From Bradyrhizobium sp. Y36 (GTDB lineage Bacteria; Pseudomonadota; Alphaproteobacteria; Rhizobiales; Xanthobacteraceae): a stretch of DNA of 64,000 bases. Made by a program: the position numbers and the translations under genes. The notes below the pieces were generated by a model, which saw only the letters and a list, made by a program, of their open reading frames with translations, ran no database searches and was not told where the DNA came from. Position 1 is the stretch's first letter. Every line of letters begins with the position of its first letter. Where the stretch lies: positions 434,001-498,000 of the forward strand of contig NZ_NWTI01000002.1 in assembly GCF_002531575.1 (NCBI RefSeq), read 5' to 3'. Shown piece by piece: positions 42,827 to 50,238 of the stretch.

Positions 42827-43213
42827 TCAGGTATATTTCTTGTCGCGCTCGAGCAGCTCGATGGAGATGCCTTCGGGGCCGCGGATGAAGCAGATGCGCA
42901 CGCCGGGCCGGATCGTGGTCGGCTCGCGCGTGAAGGTGACGCCCTTGGCCTCGAGCTCGGCCGCGACGGCATCGATGTCCTTCACCGTCAGGCCAAAATG
43001 GTCGAGGCCTTGATGCGGGTGCGGAGGCGGCGGGCTGACGGCGCTGTCGCCCTCGAGCGGTGCGATGAAGATCCTGGCGCCGCCGAGGTTCACGTCGATC
43101 CGCCCCGGCGCGCGGACGACCTCGCCACCGAGGATGTCCCGCAGCCAGGTCGCGGTCGCCTCTGGATCGGGGCTGCGCAGATGGACGTGATCCCAAGTGA
43201 CGGCGATTGGCAT
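42827..43213 (-). CDS. VOC (glyoxalase/bleomycin resistance) superfamily protein
   Basis: 128 residues from ATG 43213 (TTGGGAGACC upstream). Two beta-alpha-beta-beta-beta modules of the vicinal oxygen chelate fold: TWDHVHLRSPDPEATATWLRD at the start and GLDHFGLTVKDIDAVAAELE in the middle. Metal ligand candidates are His10 or His12, His73 in LDHFGL, and Glu119 in ISIELLER. It is probably a small metal-dependent enzyme or binding protein; substrate unknown. Convergent with the hypothetical exported protein gene. Confidence 0.9.
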   Translation of the reverse strand: MPIAVTWDHVHLRSPDPEATATWLRDILGGEVVRAPGRIDVNLGGARIFIAPLEGDSAVSPPPPHPHQGLDHFGLTVKDIDAVAAELEAKGVTFTREPTTIRPGVRICFIRGPEGISIELLERDKKYT

Positions 43214-43389
43214 TTCATGGTCTCCCAACGGGGCTTGATGTTGCAGCGCATGTTAGCGGCCCCAACCGGTGACCGCCACCGCCCGCGCCGATTCGCAATT
43301 GCGTGGGAACCTTAGGTCGTCTTCCGGATTGAAGTAAGCTGCAGCCGAGTCCGTCGTCCGACGTTGCTTCGGCCGCCATCGGTGATGTC

Positions 43390-43959
43390 ATGAACGCGAG
43401 GCTTGACCGGATCGGGGTGGGGCGTTTCGCCGGAACAGGTGAGCGACTGGCAGCGGCGATGATTGCGAGCGTGTCGTTTGGCCGAAGCCTGCTGTGGCTG
43501 CTGGCAGCCATCTTCGTCGGATGCGGTGTCTGGATGCTGTTGCCACTCTCCAAAGGCAGCCGTGCCGAGCCGGCGAGGGCGGAGCTGGCGGTTGTCGAGA
43601 CTGCGCCGTCGGGCGATTCGGCAGCAGCACGCTCTTCGGCTTCCGAGGCGCAGGTGCCAGCGATGGCGGAGCTCGGCCGCTTGCGGATTTCATCACAAAC
43701 CTGGCGGCGCGGCGGCCTCGGCTCCAAAGCCCTGGTGACGTTCACACTCCGAAACGACAACGACTATGCCGTAAAGGATGTCGAGATCGTCTGCGCCTTT
43801 GCGCGGCGTGACGGCAGTCATCTCACCGATCGCAGTCGCGTGCTGGCGGATTCAATCGCCTTGAAGAGCCGCAAGACCTTTGCGCGAATCCCCGTCGGCT
43901 TCGTCAATGTGAACGCCGACCAGGCGAAATGTTCGCTGGTTGCTGCACGCCGTGCGTAA
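43390..43959 (+). CDS. Membrane-anchored hypothetical protein with FxLYD-like domain
   Basis: 189 residues. One membrane helix at about 30-52 (GRSLLWLLAAIFVGCGVWMLL) after a short cytoplasmic N-terminus, a low-complexity Ala/Ser-rich linker (about 55-90), then a strand-rich domain: ALVTFTLRNDNDYAVKDVEI, VCAFARRDGSHLTDRSRVL, and KTFARIPVGFVN. Such N-D-N-D-Y...V-K-D-V-E patterns resemble FxLYD or DUF3426-type immunoglobulin-like domains exposed in the periplasm. Function unknown. Confidence 0.72.
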   Translation: MNARLDRIGVGRFAGTGERLAAAMIASVSFGRSLLWLLAAIFVGCGVWMLLPLSKGSRAEPARAELAVVETAPSGDSAAARSSASEAQVPAMAELGRLRISSQTWRRGGLGSKALVTFTLRNDNDYAVKDVEIVCAFARRDGSHLTDRSRVLADSIALKSRKTFARIPVGFVNVNADQAKCSLVAARRA

Positions 43960-44119
43960 AGGCGGCGCGTTCCGGTAGCGGAAAAGTTACTCTCCGTAAC
44001 CCTTGGCTAAAAAACCTCGCATCGCCATTTGAACCGGATGGCTGGGACAGGAACCAATTAAGAGATCGCCTGTTGAGGCGAAGAGCCCACGCGGGGATGC
44101 GGGGGGCGGAGCGCGGTCC

Positions 44120-44641
44120 ATGCCCATCTTTCGGTATTTCCTCTTTGTCGGTGGAGCTTTGCTCGCACTGCTATTCGCAGCGGACTACAGTCTGCCATCG
44201 CAGCCGGTTGCGCGGGCCGTTGCCACCGCAGGCAATGATCAGCCGCTGATCCGGATCCGCTCCGACCGCCATCTGCCCGAGCGTGTCGTGATCGATACCA
44301 CCCAGCCCACGATCGTCCCGCCTGCGGTGAAGACTGCCGCCGTGATCGCACCGCAGCCGCCGGTTCAGGACGGCACGTCGGCGGCGCTCGCCGAGATGTC
44401 GGCGAAGGCGCGGGTGCGCGAGACATTCGCCCAGTTCACGCCGGACCCGAAGGCCGAGGCCGCCAGGAAGAGCGACGGCAAGCCGCAGGCCCAGCCGATC
44501 CAGGCGCAGACGCCCGCGGCTTCGCCGCAGGCTCAGCCCCGGCGCAAGGTCGTGAGGGCGCATCCAGCCCCGCAGCCGGGCCGGCCGATGATGCTGGTCG
44601 CCCAGCAGCCGCATTTCGGGCTCTTCAACACGACCTGGTGA
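44120..44641 (+). CDS. Exported/anchored Pro/Gln/Ala-rich hypothetical protein
   Basis: 173 residues. Hydrophobic N-terminus (about 5-22, FRYFLFVGGALLALLFAADY) acting as anchor or signal, followed by a region with RIRSDRHLPERVVIDTTQPT, then a long low-complexity tail rich in Pro, Gln, Ala and Lys, and a C-terminal LFNTTW. The block RIRS-x-LPERVV-DT is shared by a family of Bradyrhizobium hypothetical proteins as far as I recall. Function unknown. The tRNA-Arg gene lies 150 bp downstream. Confidence 0.7.
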   Translation: MPIFRYFLFVGGALLALLFAADYSLPSQPVARAVATAGNDQPLIRIRSDRHLPERVVIDTTQPTIVPPAVKTAAVIAPQPPVQDGTSAALAEMSAKARVRETFAQFTPDPKAEAARKSDGKPQAQPIQAQTPAASPQAQPRRKVVRAHPAPQPGRPMMLVAQQPHFGLFNTTW

Positions 44642-44654
44642 CAGTGCCTTCGAT

Positions 44655-44684
44655 CCGCCCCGAACACGGCGGGGAGGGCTTTTT
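44655..44684 (+). terminator. Weak hairpin with T-run after the preceding gene
   Basis: Short stem CCGCC / GGCGG (44655-44672) with GGGGAGGGC and then TTTTTATT. Located 14 bp after the stop codon. Stem is short, so the call is tentative. Confidence 0.4.
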
Positions 44685-44794
44685 ATTGGTCGGCCGCTCT
44701 GCTAATCGAACCCATCCGGGGACCGTCCGGCCTGCTGGCTCGCCAGCAGGAGCGTCGGGCACATCTCGGTTGACGGCCCGGTATCCGGGCCCGG

Positions 44795-44871
44795 GCGCTC
44801 GTAGCTCAGCTGGATAGAGCATCGGATTTCGATTCCGAGGGTCGGAGGTTCGAATCCTTCCGAGCGCGCCA
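44795..44871 (+). tRNA. tRNA-Arg (anticodon TCG)
   Basis: 77-nt cloverleaf with encoded CCA. Acceptor stem GCGCTCG pairs with CGAGCGC; the D-arm contains TAGCTCAGCTGGATAGAGC; the anticodon arm TCGGA-TTTCGAT-TCCGA gives anticodon TCG, reading CGA and possibly other CGN codons; the T-arm contains GGTTCGAATCC. Followed by discriminator G and CCA at 44869-44871. No integrase or duplicated 3' tRNA segment is visible in the window. Confidence 0.97.
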
Positions 44872-44941
44872 GCCTCCTTGTTCGAGATATGTTCCGATTC
44901 TCGCTGATGCGCGCGCGCCCTCGCAGCGGCTTGCGCGTCCG

Positions 44942-45961
44942 TCAGCCTGCCCGAAAACCGCTTTGCCGCCCGCGTGCCAGCGTGTCGGAGGGCGCCTCGT
45001 GGAAGGTCGCACGGTAGGCCGCGGCAAACTCGCCCATGTGATGGAAGCCTTGCGCACGCGCGCATGTGGCGACGGTGGCGCCGCCACCCCTGAGCAGGCG
45101 GGCGCGGGTCGCCCACAGTCTCTTGAGGCGAATATACTGGTGCAGGCTCATGCCCCGCACCTTGCTGACAGCACCGCCGAGCGTCCGGATCGAGACGCCG
45201 AACTCGCCGGCGAGATCGGCGGTATAGATCGGCGCTGTCGGATGGGCTGAAACGAAATCGTCGATTCGCTGCACGAGCTTGATGGACCGCTCGCCCTGCA
45301 TCGAGGCGGTGCGATCGGACGTCGTATCGATCCGAAACAAATCGTCGAGCGCCAGCAGCAGACCTTCCTGGAGATGGGCGGCCACCTCGCTGGTCTGGAA
45401 CAGGAGCGGCTGCACCGACGCGGTTCGCAGGATGTCGAGCAGAAGCTGCCGAATGTGGAGCAGGGCGGGACGGTTGGCGACATGGGCCCGCAAATCGTCG
45501 GCGCGATCGAACCAGCCCCGGTCTTTCAGGTCGGGGGACAGGATGATCATCGCGTGATGATTGGTCTGGGGCTCGACGAAATGGCATTCCTCGGTGCCAC
45601 GGAGCGTCACGAAGAAACGCGCGTCGAGATCCAGGCCCTTGAAGTTGACCTGCAGATCGTCGGTCATGGACAGGAGCACCATGCCGCCCGGCATCCGGTA
45701 AGCGGTGTCCAGGATGCGCGCGAACGATCGCATCACGATGATGCGGCTCGCGGGCAGGGAGACGACGGCGCGGGCCGCGGCGAAGTTCGGGACATCGAGC
45801 GGGATGCTTCTCGCGTCCTCCATCGACTCGACCGGTCGAAACGCATCGACGTCGGCGAAGCCGGTCAGTTGAAGCGCGGAGGATGGAGCGAGGGCGTCGA
45901 ACAACATGGATCTGGCCGGCCCTGAAATGTGACAATCAAATGAACGTCGATGTACCGCCAT
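44942..45961 (-). CDS. AraC-family transcriptional regulator
   Basis: 339 residues from ATG 45961; TTG 45964 and an internal ATG at 45907 are alternatives. The C-terminal about 100 residues hold the paired AraC helix-turn-helix: LAGEFGVSIRTLGGAVSKV then GMSLHQYIRLKRLW and a second HTH region ATVATCARAQGFHHMGEFAAAYRATFHEAPSDTL. The N-terminal about 230 residues form a ligand-binding beta barrel of the AraC_binding_2-like type. Its target is unknown; nothing suitable is immediately divergent, so it may act elsewhere. The tRNA-Arg gene is convergent 70 bp away. Confidence 0.93.
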   Translation of the reverse strand: MAVHRRSFDCHISGPARSMLFDALAPSSALQLTGFADVDAFRPVESMEDARSIPLDVPNFAAARAVVSLPASRIIVMRSFARILDTAYRMPGGMVLLSMTDDLQVNFKGLDLDARFFVTLRGTEECHFVEPQTNHHAMIILSPDLKDRGWFDRADDLRAHVANRPALLHIRQLLLDILRTASVQPLLFQTSEVAAHLQEGLLLALDDLFRIDTTSDRTASMQGERSIKLVQRIDDFVSAHPTAPIYTADLAGEFGVSIRTLGGAVSKVRGMSLHQYIRLKRLWATRARLLRGGGATVATCARAQGFHHMGEFAAAYRATFHEAPSDTLARGRQSGFRAG

Positions 45962-45964
45962 CAA

Positions 45965-46306
45965 TGGCGAAACATCGCCCTGCAGTAAATCGAATTTCAG
46001 GCCGTAGTATTGCGGACATCATGCCATGACGTCCGTCAGATCGATGTCATCGTCAACGAGCTCGGCTCAGCGGTTGGCGCCGGAGGCGAGGTCGATGAAA
46101 CGCGGCCGCGCCGAGAGCACAAGCAAAGGACGCAACGCCCCATCCCTCTTGCGGGGCTGCTTCGCCGCCCGCCTGCAAGCATCGAAAACGATCAACCTGA
46201 CCGTCACCGTAGAATGGCGGTGTCGCCGGATCTCATCCTTGATCTGGATCAGTCCCGATCAGAGCTAGTCTTGGCACCAAGTCGGCGGCGATCGCGCCAG
46301 ACTTCA
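45965..46306. other. Gene-free stretch upstream of the AraC regulator
   Basis: About 340 bp between the AraC-type gene start and the terminator of the next minus-strand gene. Short open frames exist on both strands but none has a ribosome binding site, recognisable domain or consistent codon bias. It should hold the AraC-gene promoter; none could be fixed by eye. Confidence 0.5.
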
Positions 46307-46340
46307 TTTCGCAAAAGCGAAGGGGCCCGGAGGCCCCTTC
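46307..46340 (-). terminator. Intrinsic terminator after the Tyr/Gly-rich protein gene
   Basis: Perfect 9-bp stem GAAGGGGCC / GGCCCCTTC (46319-46340) with a 4-nt loop. On the minus strand it lies 5 bp past the stop codon and is followed by GCTTTTGCG. Confidence 0.7.
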
Positions 46341-46345
46341 AGATG

Positions 46346-46633
46346 TCACCATCGGCGATAGCCGTAGCCATAATAGCGCGGGCCGTAATAGCGCGGCGGT
46401 CCATAATATCGGGGGCCGTAATACGGCCGCGGCCCGTAATACCCATAATAGTTCGGGCGCCACCAGCAGCGCCCCCAGGCGTTGCAGACCATGCGCACCT
46501 GCTCGACGCCGGCGACCTCGGGTGTTGCAGGCGCGGGCGCGATAGGCATGGCGGACGCCGCCGACGATGCCGCCATGGCACCGAACACGGCGCCGAACAG
46601 GCCTGCGGCGACGAGGCCGATCTTGCGAGTCAT
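46346..46633 (-). CDS. Secreted Tyr/Gly/Pro/Arg-rich small protein
   Basis: 95 residues from ATG 46633, with a strong GCGGAGGAAGAC site. Signal peptide about 1-28 (MTRKIGLVAAGLFGAVFGAM...). A short middle (VEQVRMVCNAWGRCWWRP) contains two cysteines that could form a disulfide. The C-terminal 40 residues repeat YYGPR, PRYYGP and end RYYGYGYRRW. Such Tyr/Gly/Pro repeats are typical of small exported cell-surface or periplasmic proteins of rhizobia whose role is unknown. It has its own terminator. Confidence 0.85.
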   Translation of the reverse strand: MTRKIGLVAAGLFGAVFGAMAASSAASAMPIAPAPATPEVAGVEQVRMVCNAWGRCWWRPNYYGYYGPRPYYGPRYYGPPRYYGPRYYGYGYRRW

Positions 46634-46873
46634 GATGTCTTCCTCCGCTGACGCGAACCACGATATCGGACTCGTTCCGATCAAATTGTGGCGGAACCGA
46701 AATGTAATGCTGATGAACAAATCTTCAGCAAATACGGCCAGGTAGCCGGCTTTGGCTGCACGCCAATGCCGTGCCCTGGACCTTGATCCTGCGCAATTCG
46801 CAGGCGTGCCTCGGCTCGTAGTGTTGTTGGCGTGGCAGCGGCGTGGGGCCTGCTGCCGGACAAGGTGAACTGG

Positions 46874-47284
46874 ATGCGAGTCATTCCAAATCTGTCGATC
46901 TCGCCGGAGAAAGTCTTCTTCGTCATTTCGAAATCGCGCCGGTCCGACAGCGAGGCGGCCGGAGGTGGCGTCATCCTGGACTTTGGTGACGACGACATCA
47001 GCTATGGCCGCGGCGGGCGCGGCGAGACCACCGATCGTGCGGAGCTCGCGGGCTTCATCCGCGATCTCAATGTCGACGAGCAGATCGACCTCGTGACGCT
47101 GACCTGGCTCGGTCGCGGCGATGGCGATCTCTCCAATTGGCGCGAATTGCACGCCCAGGCCGCGCAGGCCCACAACCAGCGCACCGCCTCCTATCTGATC
47201 GGCACGCCAATGCTCGCCGACTATCTGGAGGAGGCGATGGCGCAGTTCGGCAAGTCCTTCGAGGAATTCGAAGAACATCTCTGA
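46874..47284 (+). CDS. DUF3775 domain protein
   Basis: 136 residues from ATG 46874 (GACAAGGTGAACT upstream); a GTG at 46832 is an unlikely alternative. DUF3775 pattern: LSISPEKVFFVISKSRRSD at the start, acidic loop DFGDDDISYG, ELAGFIRDLNVDEQIDLVTL and WLGRGDG, then ISYL-like SYLIGTPMLADYLEEAMAQFG. These small cytoplasmic proteins have no known function. It precedes a host-attachment-family gene by 38 bp, same strand, so the two are probably co-transcribed. Confidence 0.92.
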   Translation: MRVIPNLSISPEKVFFVISKSRRSDSEAAGGGVILDFGDDDISYGRGGRGETTDRAELAGFIRDLNVDEQIDLVTLTWLGRGDGDLSNWRELHAQAAQAHNQRTASYLIGTPMLADYLEEAMAQFGKSFEEFEEHL

Positions 47285-47322
47285 TGCCGGACGGGCGTCG
47301 ATAAGTTTCAAGGAGAGTTGCT

Positions 47323-47784
47323 ATGGAAAAAATGAGAATCGACAAGGGCGACTGGTTGGTCGTGTGCGACGGACGCAAGGCGCTGATTCTGGAAAATCTC
47401 GGCGACGAGATGTTTCCGAACCTTCACGCCAGGGAGGTGCATGAGCAGCCCAATCCCTCAACTGCTGCGCAAGGGACCGACGCGCCGGGCCGCCTGCATG
47501 CCGCTGCCGGCGGGGTGCGGAGCTCGGCCGAGCAGACCGATTGGCACGACGAGGCCGAGCGCGCCTTTCTGCGGAGCCTGGCCGGCCGGCTCGATGCCGC
47601 CGTCAGTTCCGGCGAGACCACGGCCCTGACCATGGTGGCCTCACCGCGCGCGCTCGGCATGATCCGCGCCGATTATTCGGACGTCGTGCGCAAGGCGATC
47701 CAGCATGAGGTCGGCAAGGACCTCGTCAAGCTGCCGGTCTACGAGATCGAGAAGCAATTGCTGATGTCGGGCGCCGCCAAATAG
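47323..47784 (+). CDS. Host attachment (AtsE-like) family protein
   Basis: 153 residues from ATG 47323 (AAGGAGAGTTGC upstream). Family pattern: WLVVCDGRKALILENLGDE near the N-terminus, FPNLHAREVHEQPNPST, FLRSLAGRLDAAVSSGETTAL and VASPRALGMIRADYSDVVRK with KDLVKLPVYEIEKQL at the end. The family is named after a protein implicated in plant attachment of Agrobacterium; it resembles the eRF1/translin-like fold, and its biochemical role is not settled. Co-directional with the DUF3775 gene. Confidence 0.92.
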   Translation: MEKMRIDKGDWLVVCDGRKALILENLGDEMFPNLHAREVHEQPNPSTAAQGTDAPGRLHAAAGGVRSSAEQTDWHDEAERAFLRSLAGRLDAAVSSGETTALTMVASPRALGMIRADYSDVVRKAIQHEVGKDLVKLPVYEIEKQLLMSGAAK

Positions 47785-47814
47785 GGACGCCCGCAGAGGA
47801 CGCGCTGCCGGCCC

Positions 47815-48078
47815 TCAGTAGCAGGGGTGCCGGCGGCGGTCCTGGCCGACATAGCCGGCCGCGCTCTGGTAGCAATGGTTGGTCGACGGGCCATCGTAAA
47901 AGGCGAAGGTGCCGGGGGTGATGCCAGGCCCGTAATTGTGGACATAGCTGATCGGGTAGGGCAGCGGATTGGCGTAAGAGCGGTGGTACCGGTGATGGCC
48001 CCGCGCCTCCGCCAGGCCAGGGGCTAGGATTGCGGCCGACAGGGCAGCAACCGCGGCTACAAGCGTCAACTTGCTCAT
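47815..48078 (-). CDS. Small secreted hypothetical protein
   Basis: 87 residues from ATG 48078 (CCGGAGAATCGAG upstream). Signal peptide about 1-25 (MSKLTLVAAVAALSAAILAP...EA). The mature part is His/Tyr/Arg/Pro-rich: RGHHRYHRSYANPLPYPISY, ITPGTFAFYDGPSTNHCYQS, and ends GQDRRRHPCY. Two cysteines near the end may pair. No function is known; it belongs to the set of short exported proteins common in this genus. Confidence 0.8.
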   Translation of the reverse strand: MSKLTLVAAVAALSAAILAPGLAEARGHHRYHRSYANPLPYPISYVHNYGPGITPGTFAFYDGPSTNHCYQSAAGYVGQDRRRHPCY

Positions 48079-48370
48079 CTCGATTCTCCGGAACCCGCGC
48101 GAATTGGTTCGCCATCTATAGCCATTTCGATCCCCCGGGGCACCCGTCCGGCCCCCGGAAATCCGGGTCGATCCCGCAGATTCCCGGGTGGGTGTGACAG
48201 AATTGCCGGAGGCGCCCTCCAGGTCTGCCCATTTTTGGCCTTTTCGGGATGCTTAACGAATTCCCCACACAAGTATGACCAAAGAGTATTCGGTTAAGAA
48301 TCCTGTCGCCGGCCTTTTGGGGCTCCTTCGAGGCCGGTGCATTCCTGAAGGCTTTCGCCGTCACCTCGCC

Positions 48371-48817
48371 ATGCGCATCACGCTTTTGAGCCTGCTGTTG
48401 CTCTGCCTCGCCGCCGTCACGCCGGCGCGGGCCGAGCTGCGTATTACCCGCGACCACGGTGGCTATGTCGAGGAATACAAGACCAAGTACAAGCGCGTTC
48501 GCGAGAAGGGCGAGCGCGTTATCATCGACGGCATCTGCAATTCGGCCTGTACGCTGGTGCTCGGCATCGTGCCGATGAACAAGATCTGCGTGACGCCGCG
48601 CGCGAGCCTGGGCTTCCACCAGGCCTATTACGACAAGGCCTTCACCTTCGGCATCAAGGTCACCAGCTCCGAGGGCACGTCCGATCTGATGTCCTACTAC
48701 CCCGATACGGTGAAGGACTGGATCCGCCGCAATGGCGGGCTCACCACCGACATGAAGAAGATCAAGAACGGCGTCGAGCTCTGGAAGATCATCGACCCCT
48801 GTCCGGAAGAATGGTGA
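48371..48817 (+). CDS. Exported ClpP-fold-like protein
   Basis: 148 residues from ATG 48371, chosen because a signal peptide starts there (about 1-21, LLSLLLLCLAAVTPARA); ATG 48275 would put 32 residues in front of it. The mature protein looks like a ClpP/crotonase-fold serine protease: VIIDGICNSACTLVLG holds a Ser58 at the nucleophile position and RASLGFHQA holds His83, exactly 25 residues later, the spacing of ClpP Ser97-His122. The acid residue cannot be assigned. Three further cysteines (56, 60, 73) and Cys144 suggest disulfides. If active it would be a periplasmic protease; substrate unknown. Confidence 0.75.
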   Translation: MRITLLSLLLLCLAAVTPARAELRITRDHGGYVEEYKTKYKRVREKGERVIIDGICNSACTLVLGIVPMNKICVTPRASLGFHQAYYDKAFTFGIKVTSSEGTSDLMSYYPDTVKDWIRRNGGLTTDMKKIKNGVELWKIIDPCPEEW

Positions 48818-48915
48818 GCGGCTGAGCCGAGCCGCAATCCCCCGTCGCAGCGCAACATCGTCCCGAACGAAATTCGCATTGCCGCATGGCCCCCGCTGGG
48901 GCAATGAGGGCGGCA

Positions 48916-49788
48916 ATGAATCATAATCGGGAAGCCCTGACCGCCCGCGCCGCGCCGATCCTGTTCGTGCTGCTCTGGAGCACGGGATTCATCGGGACCA
49001 AATACGTCGTCAACAACGCCGATCCCTTGACCTATCTGGCCATCCGCATGGCCATCGTCGTCGTCCTGATGGCGATCATCGCCGGCGTCGCGCGGCCGAA
49101 ATGGCCCGATGGCACCGGCATCGCGCACAGCGCGGTCGCCGGCATCCTCGTCCACGGCTTCTATCTCGGCGGCACCGCGATCGCGATCGCCCATTCGATT
49201 CCGGCCGGGCTCTCTGCGCTGATCCCGGGCCTGCAGCCGATCCTGACCTCGACCATCGCCAACCGCTGGCTCGGCGAGCGGGTGACGCCGGTGCAATGGG
49301 CCGGTCTCGCGCTCGGCCTCGGCGGCGTGATCATGATCCTGCACAACCGTCCCATGACCGGGGAGGCCGGCCTCGGCTGGCTCGCCTCGGTAGTTTCGCT
49401 GATCAGCATCACGCTGGGCACGCTCTATCAGCGCCGCTACTGCAACCAGATCGACTGGCGCGCCGGCAATCTCGTGCAATATGTCGCCGTCACCGTCTTT
49501 TTCGCGACCGGCGCCTTCCTGTTCGAGGACCGCGTGGTGCACTGGACGCAGGAGTTCGTGCTCGCGCTCGCCTGGCTCGCGGTGGCGCTCTCGATCGGAT
49601 CGATCGGGCTGCTCTACTGGCTGATCCGCCACGCCGCGGCGACCTCGGTTGCGAGCCTGTTCTACCTCGTGCCCGCCGTGACCGCGCTGATGGCCTACAT
49701 GCTGTTCGGCGAGAAGCTCGATGCGCTGGCGATCGCCGGCATGGCGATGTGCGCAGGCGCGGTGTTCGTCGTCAACCGGCGCGCTTAG
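48916..49788 (+). CDS. EamA/DMT-family transporter
   Basis: 290 residues from ATG 48916 (ATGAGGGCGGC upstream). Ten membrane helices in two EamA repeats: helix 1 LFVLLWSTGFIGTKYVV, AHSIPAGLSALIPGLQPILT at the end of repeat 1, and SLFYLVPAVTALMAYMLFGE at the end of repeat 2, the usual signature of drug/metabolite transporters such as cysteine- or amino-acid-exporting members. Substrate unknown. Only weakly similar to the EamA protein at 37879. An in-frame ATG at 48886 is a possible earlier start. Confidence 0.93.
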   Translation: MNHNREALTARAAPILFVLLWSTGFIGTKYVVNNADPLTYLAIRMAIVVVLMAIIAGVARPKWPDGTGIAHSAVAGILVHGFYLGGTAIAIAHSIPAGLSALIPGLQPILTSTIANRWLGERVTPVQWAGLALGLGGVIMILHNRPMTGEAGLGWLASVVSLISITLGTLYQRRYCNQIDWRAGNLVQYVAVTVFFATGAFLFEDRVVHWTQEFVLALAWLAVALSIGSIGLLYWLIRHAAATSVASLFYLVPAVTALMAYMLFGEKLDALAIAGMAMCAGAVFVVNRRA

Positions 49789-49803
49789 CGGCGGCGAGAC
49801 AGG

Positions 49804-49829
49804 TCTCCGGACGCGCTCGCATCCGGAGA
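49804..49829. terminator. Hairpin between convergent genes
   Basis: Perfect 8-bp stem TCTCCGGA / TCCGGAGA with a 10-nt loop in the 60-bp gap between the convergent EamA and histone-like genes. No T-run on either side, so termination is only suggested by position. Confidence 0.4.
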
Positions 49830-49849
49830 ACCCGGTCTGGGCGCCCTGA

Positions 49850-50173
49850 TCAGCGCTTCGCCTTCTTTGTCTTCTTGGCCTTCTTTGCCTTCTTTGCCTT
49901 TGCCGCTTTCTTTGCAGTTTTCTTTGCGGCCTTCTTCCCGGTCTTCTTGGCCGATTTCTTCGAGGATTTCTTTGCGGTTTTCTTCGAACTGCTCTTCGGA
50001 GCCTTCTTGGCCTTCTTCTTCTTCGAAGCCTTCTTCGGCGCTACTTTCTTCGCGACCTTCTTGACGGCTTTCCTGACCTTCTTGACGGCGGTGACCGCCG
50101 CGTCCTTGGTCGCGTCGACGGCGCTGGTGATCGTCTCCATCGCCTGTTCGGTGATCGGCTTGTCGTCGTCCAT
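49850..50173 (-). CDS. Histone H1-like Lys/Ala-rich DNA-binding protein
   Basis: 107 residues from ATG 50173 (GGGGGACGAT upstream). A short acidic N-terminal part (DDDKPITEQAMETITSAVDA) leads into a tail composed almost wholly of Lys, Ala and Ser in KKxxKK and AKKA repeats, about 45 percent Lys. This is the composition of bacterial histone-H1-like proteins (Hc1/AlgP/PhaF-tail type), which bind DNA non-specifically and condense it. A role in nucleoid or granule organisation is inferred from composition only. It is encoded next to a photolyase gene on the same strand. Confidence 0.85.
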   Translation of the reverse strand: MDDDKPITEQAMETITSAVDATKDAAVTAVKKVRKAVKKVAKKVAPKKASKKKKAKKAPKSSSKKTAKKSSKKSAKKTGKKAAKKTAKKAAKAKKAKKAKKTKKAKR

Positions 50174-50238
50174 ATCGTCCCCCGTGGTTGATTGGAGCGA
50201 TGACGATAGCGAGTTTCGAAATCGTGTCAAAGCAGCGC

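Noticed and set aside
44795..44871. tRNA-Arg as an attachment site of a genomic island
   Set aside because: No integrase and no repeated 3' tRNA segment seen downstream; the flanking genes have normal GC.
46010..46651. Plus-strand open frame opposite the Tyr/Gly-rich protein
   Set aside because: The minus-strand frame has a clear signal peptide, ribosome binding site and terminator; the plus frame has none.
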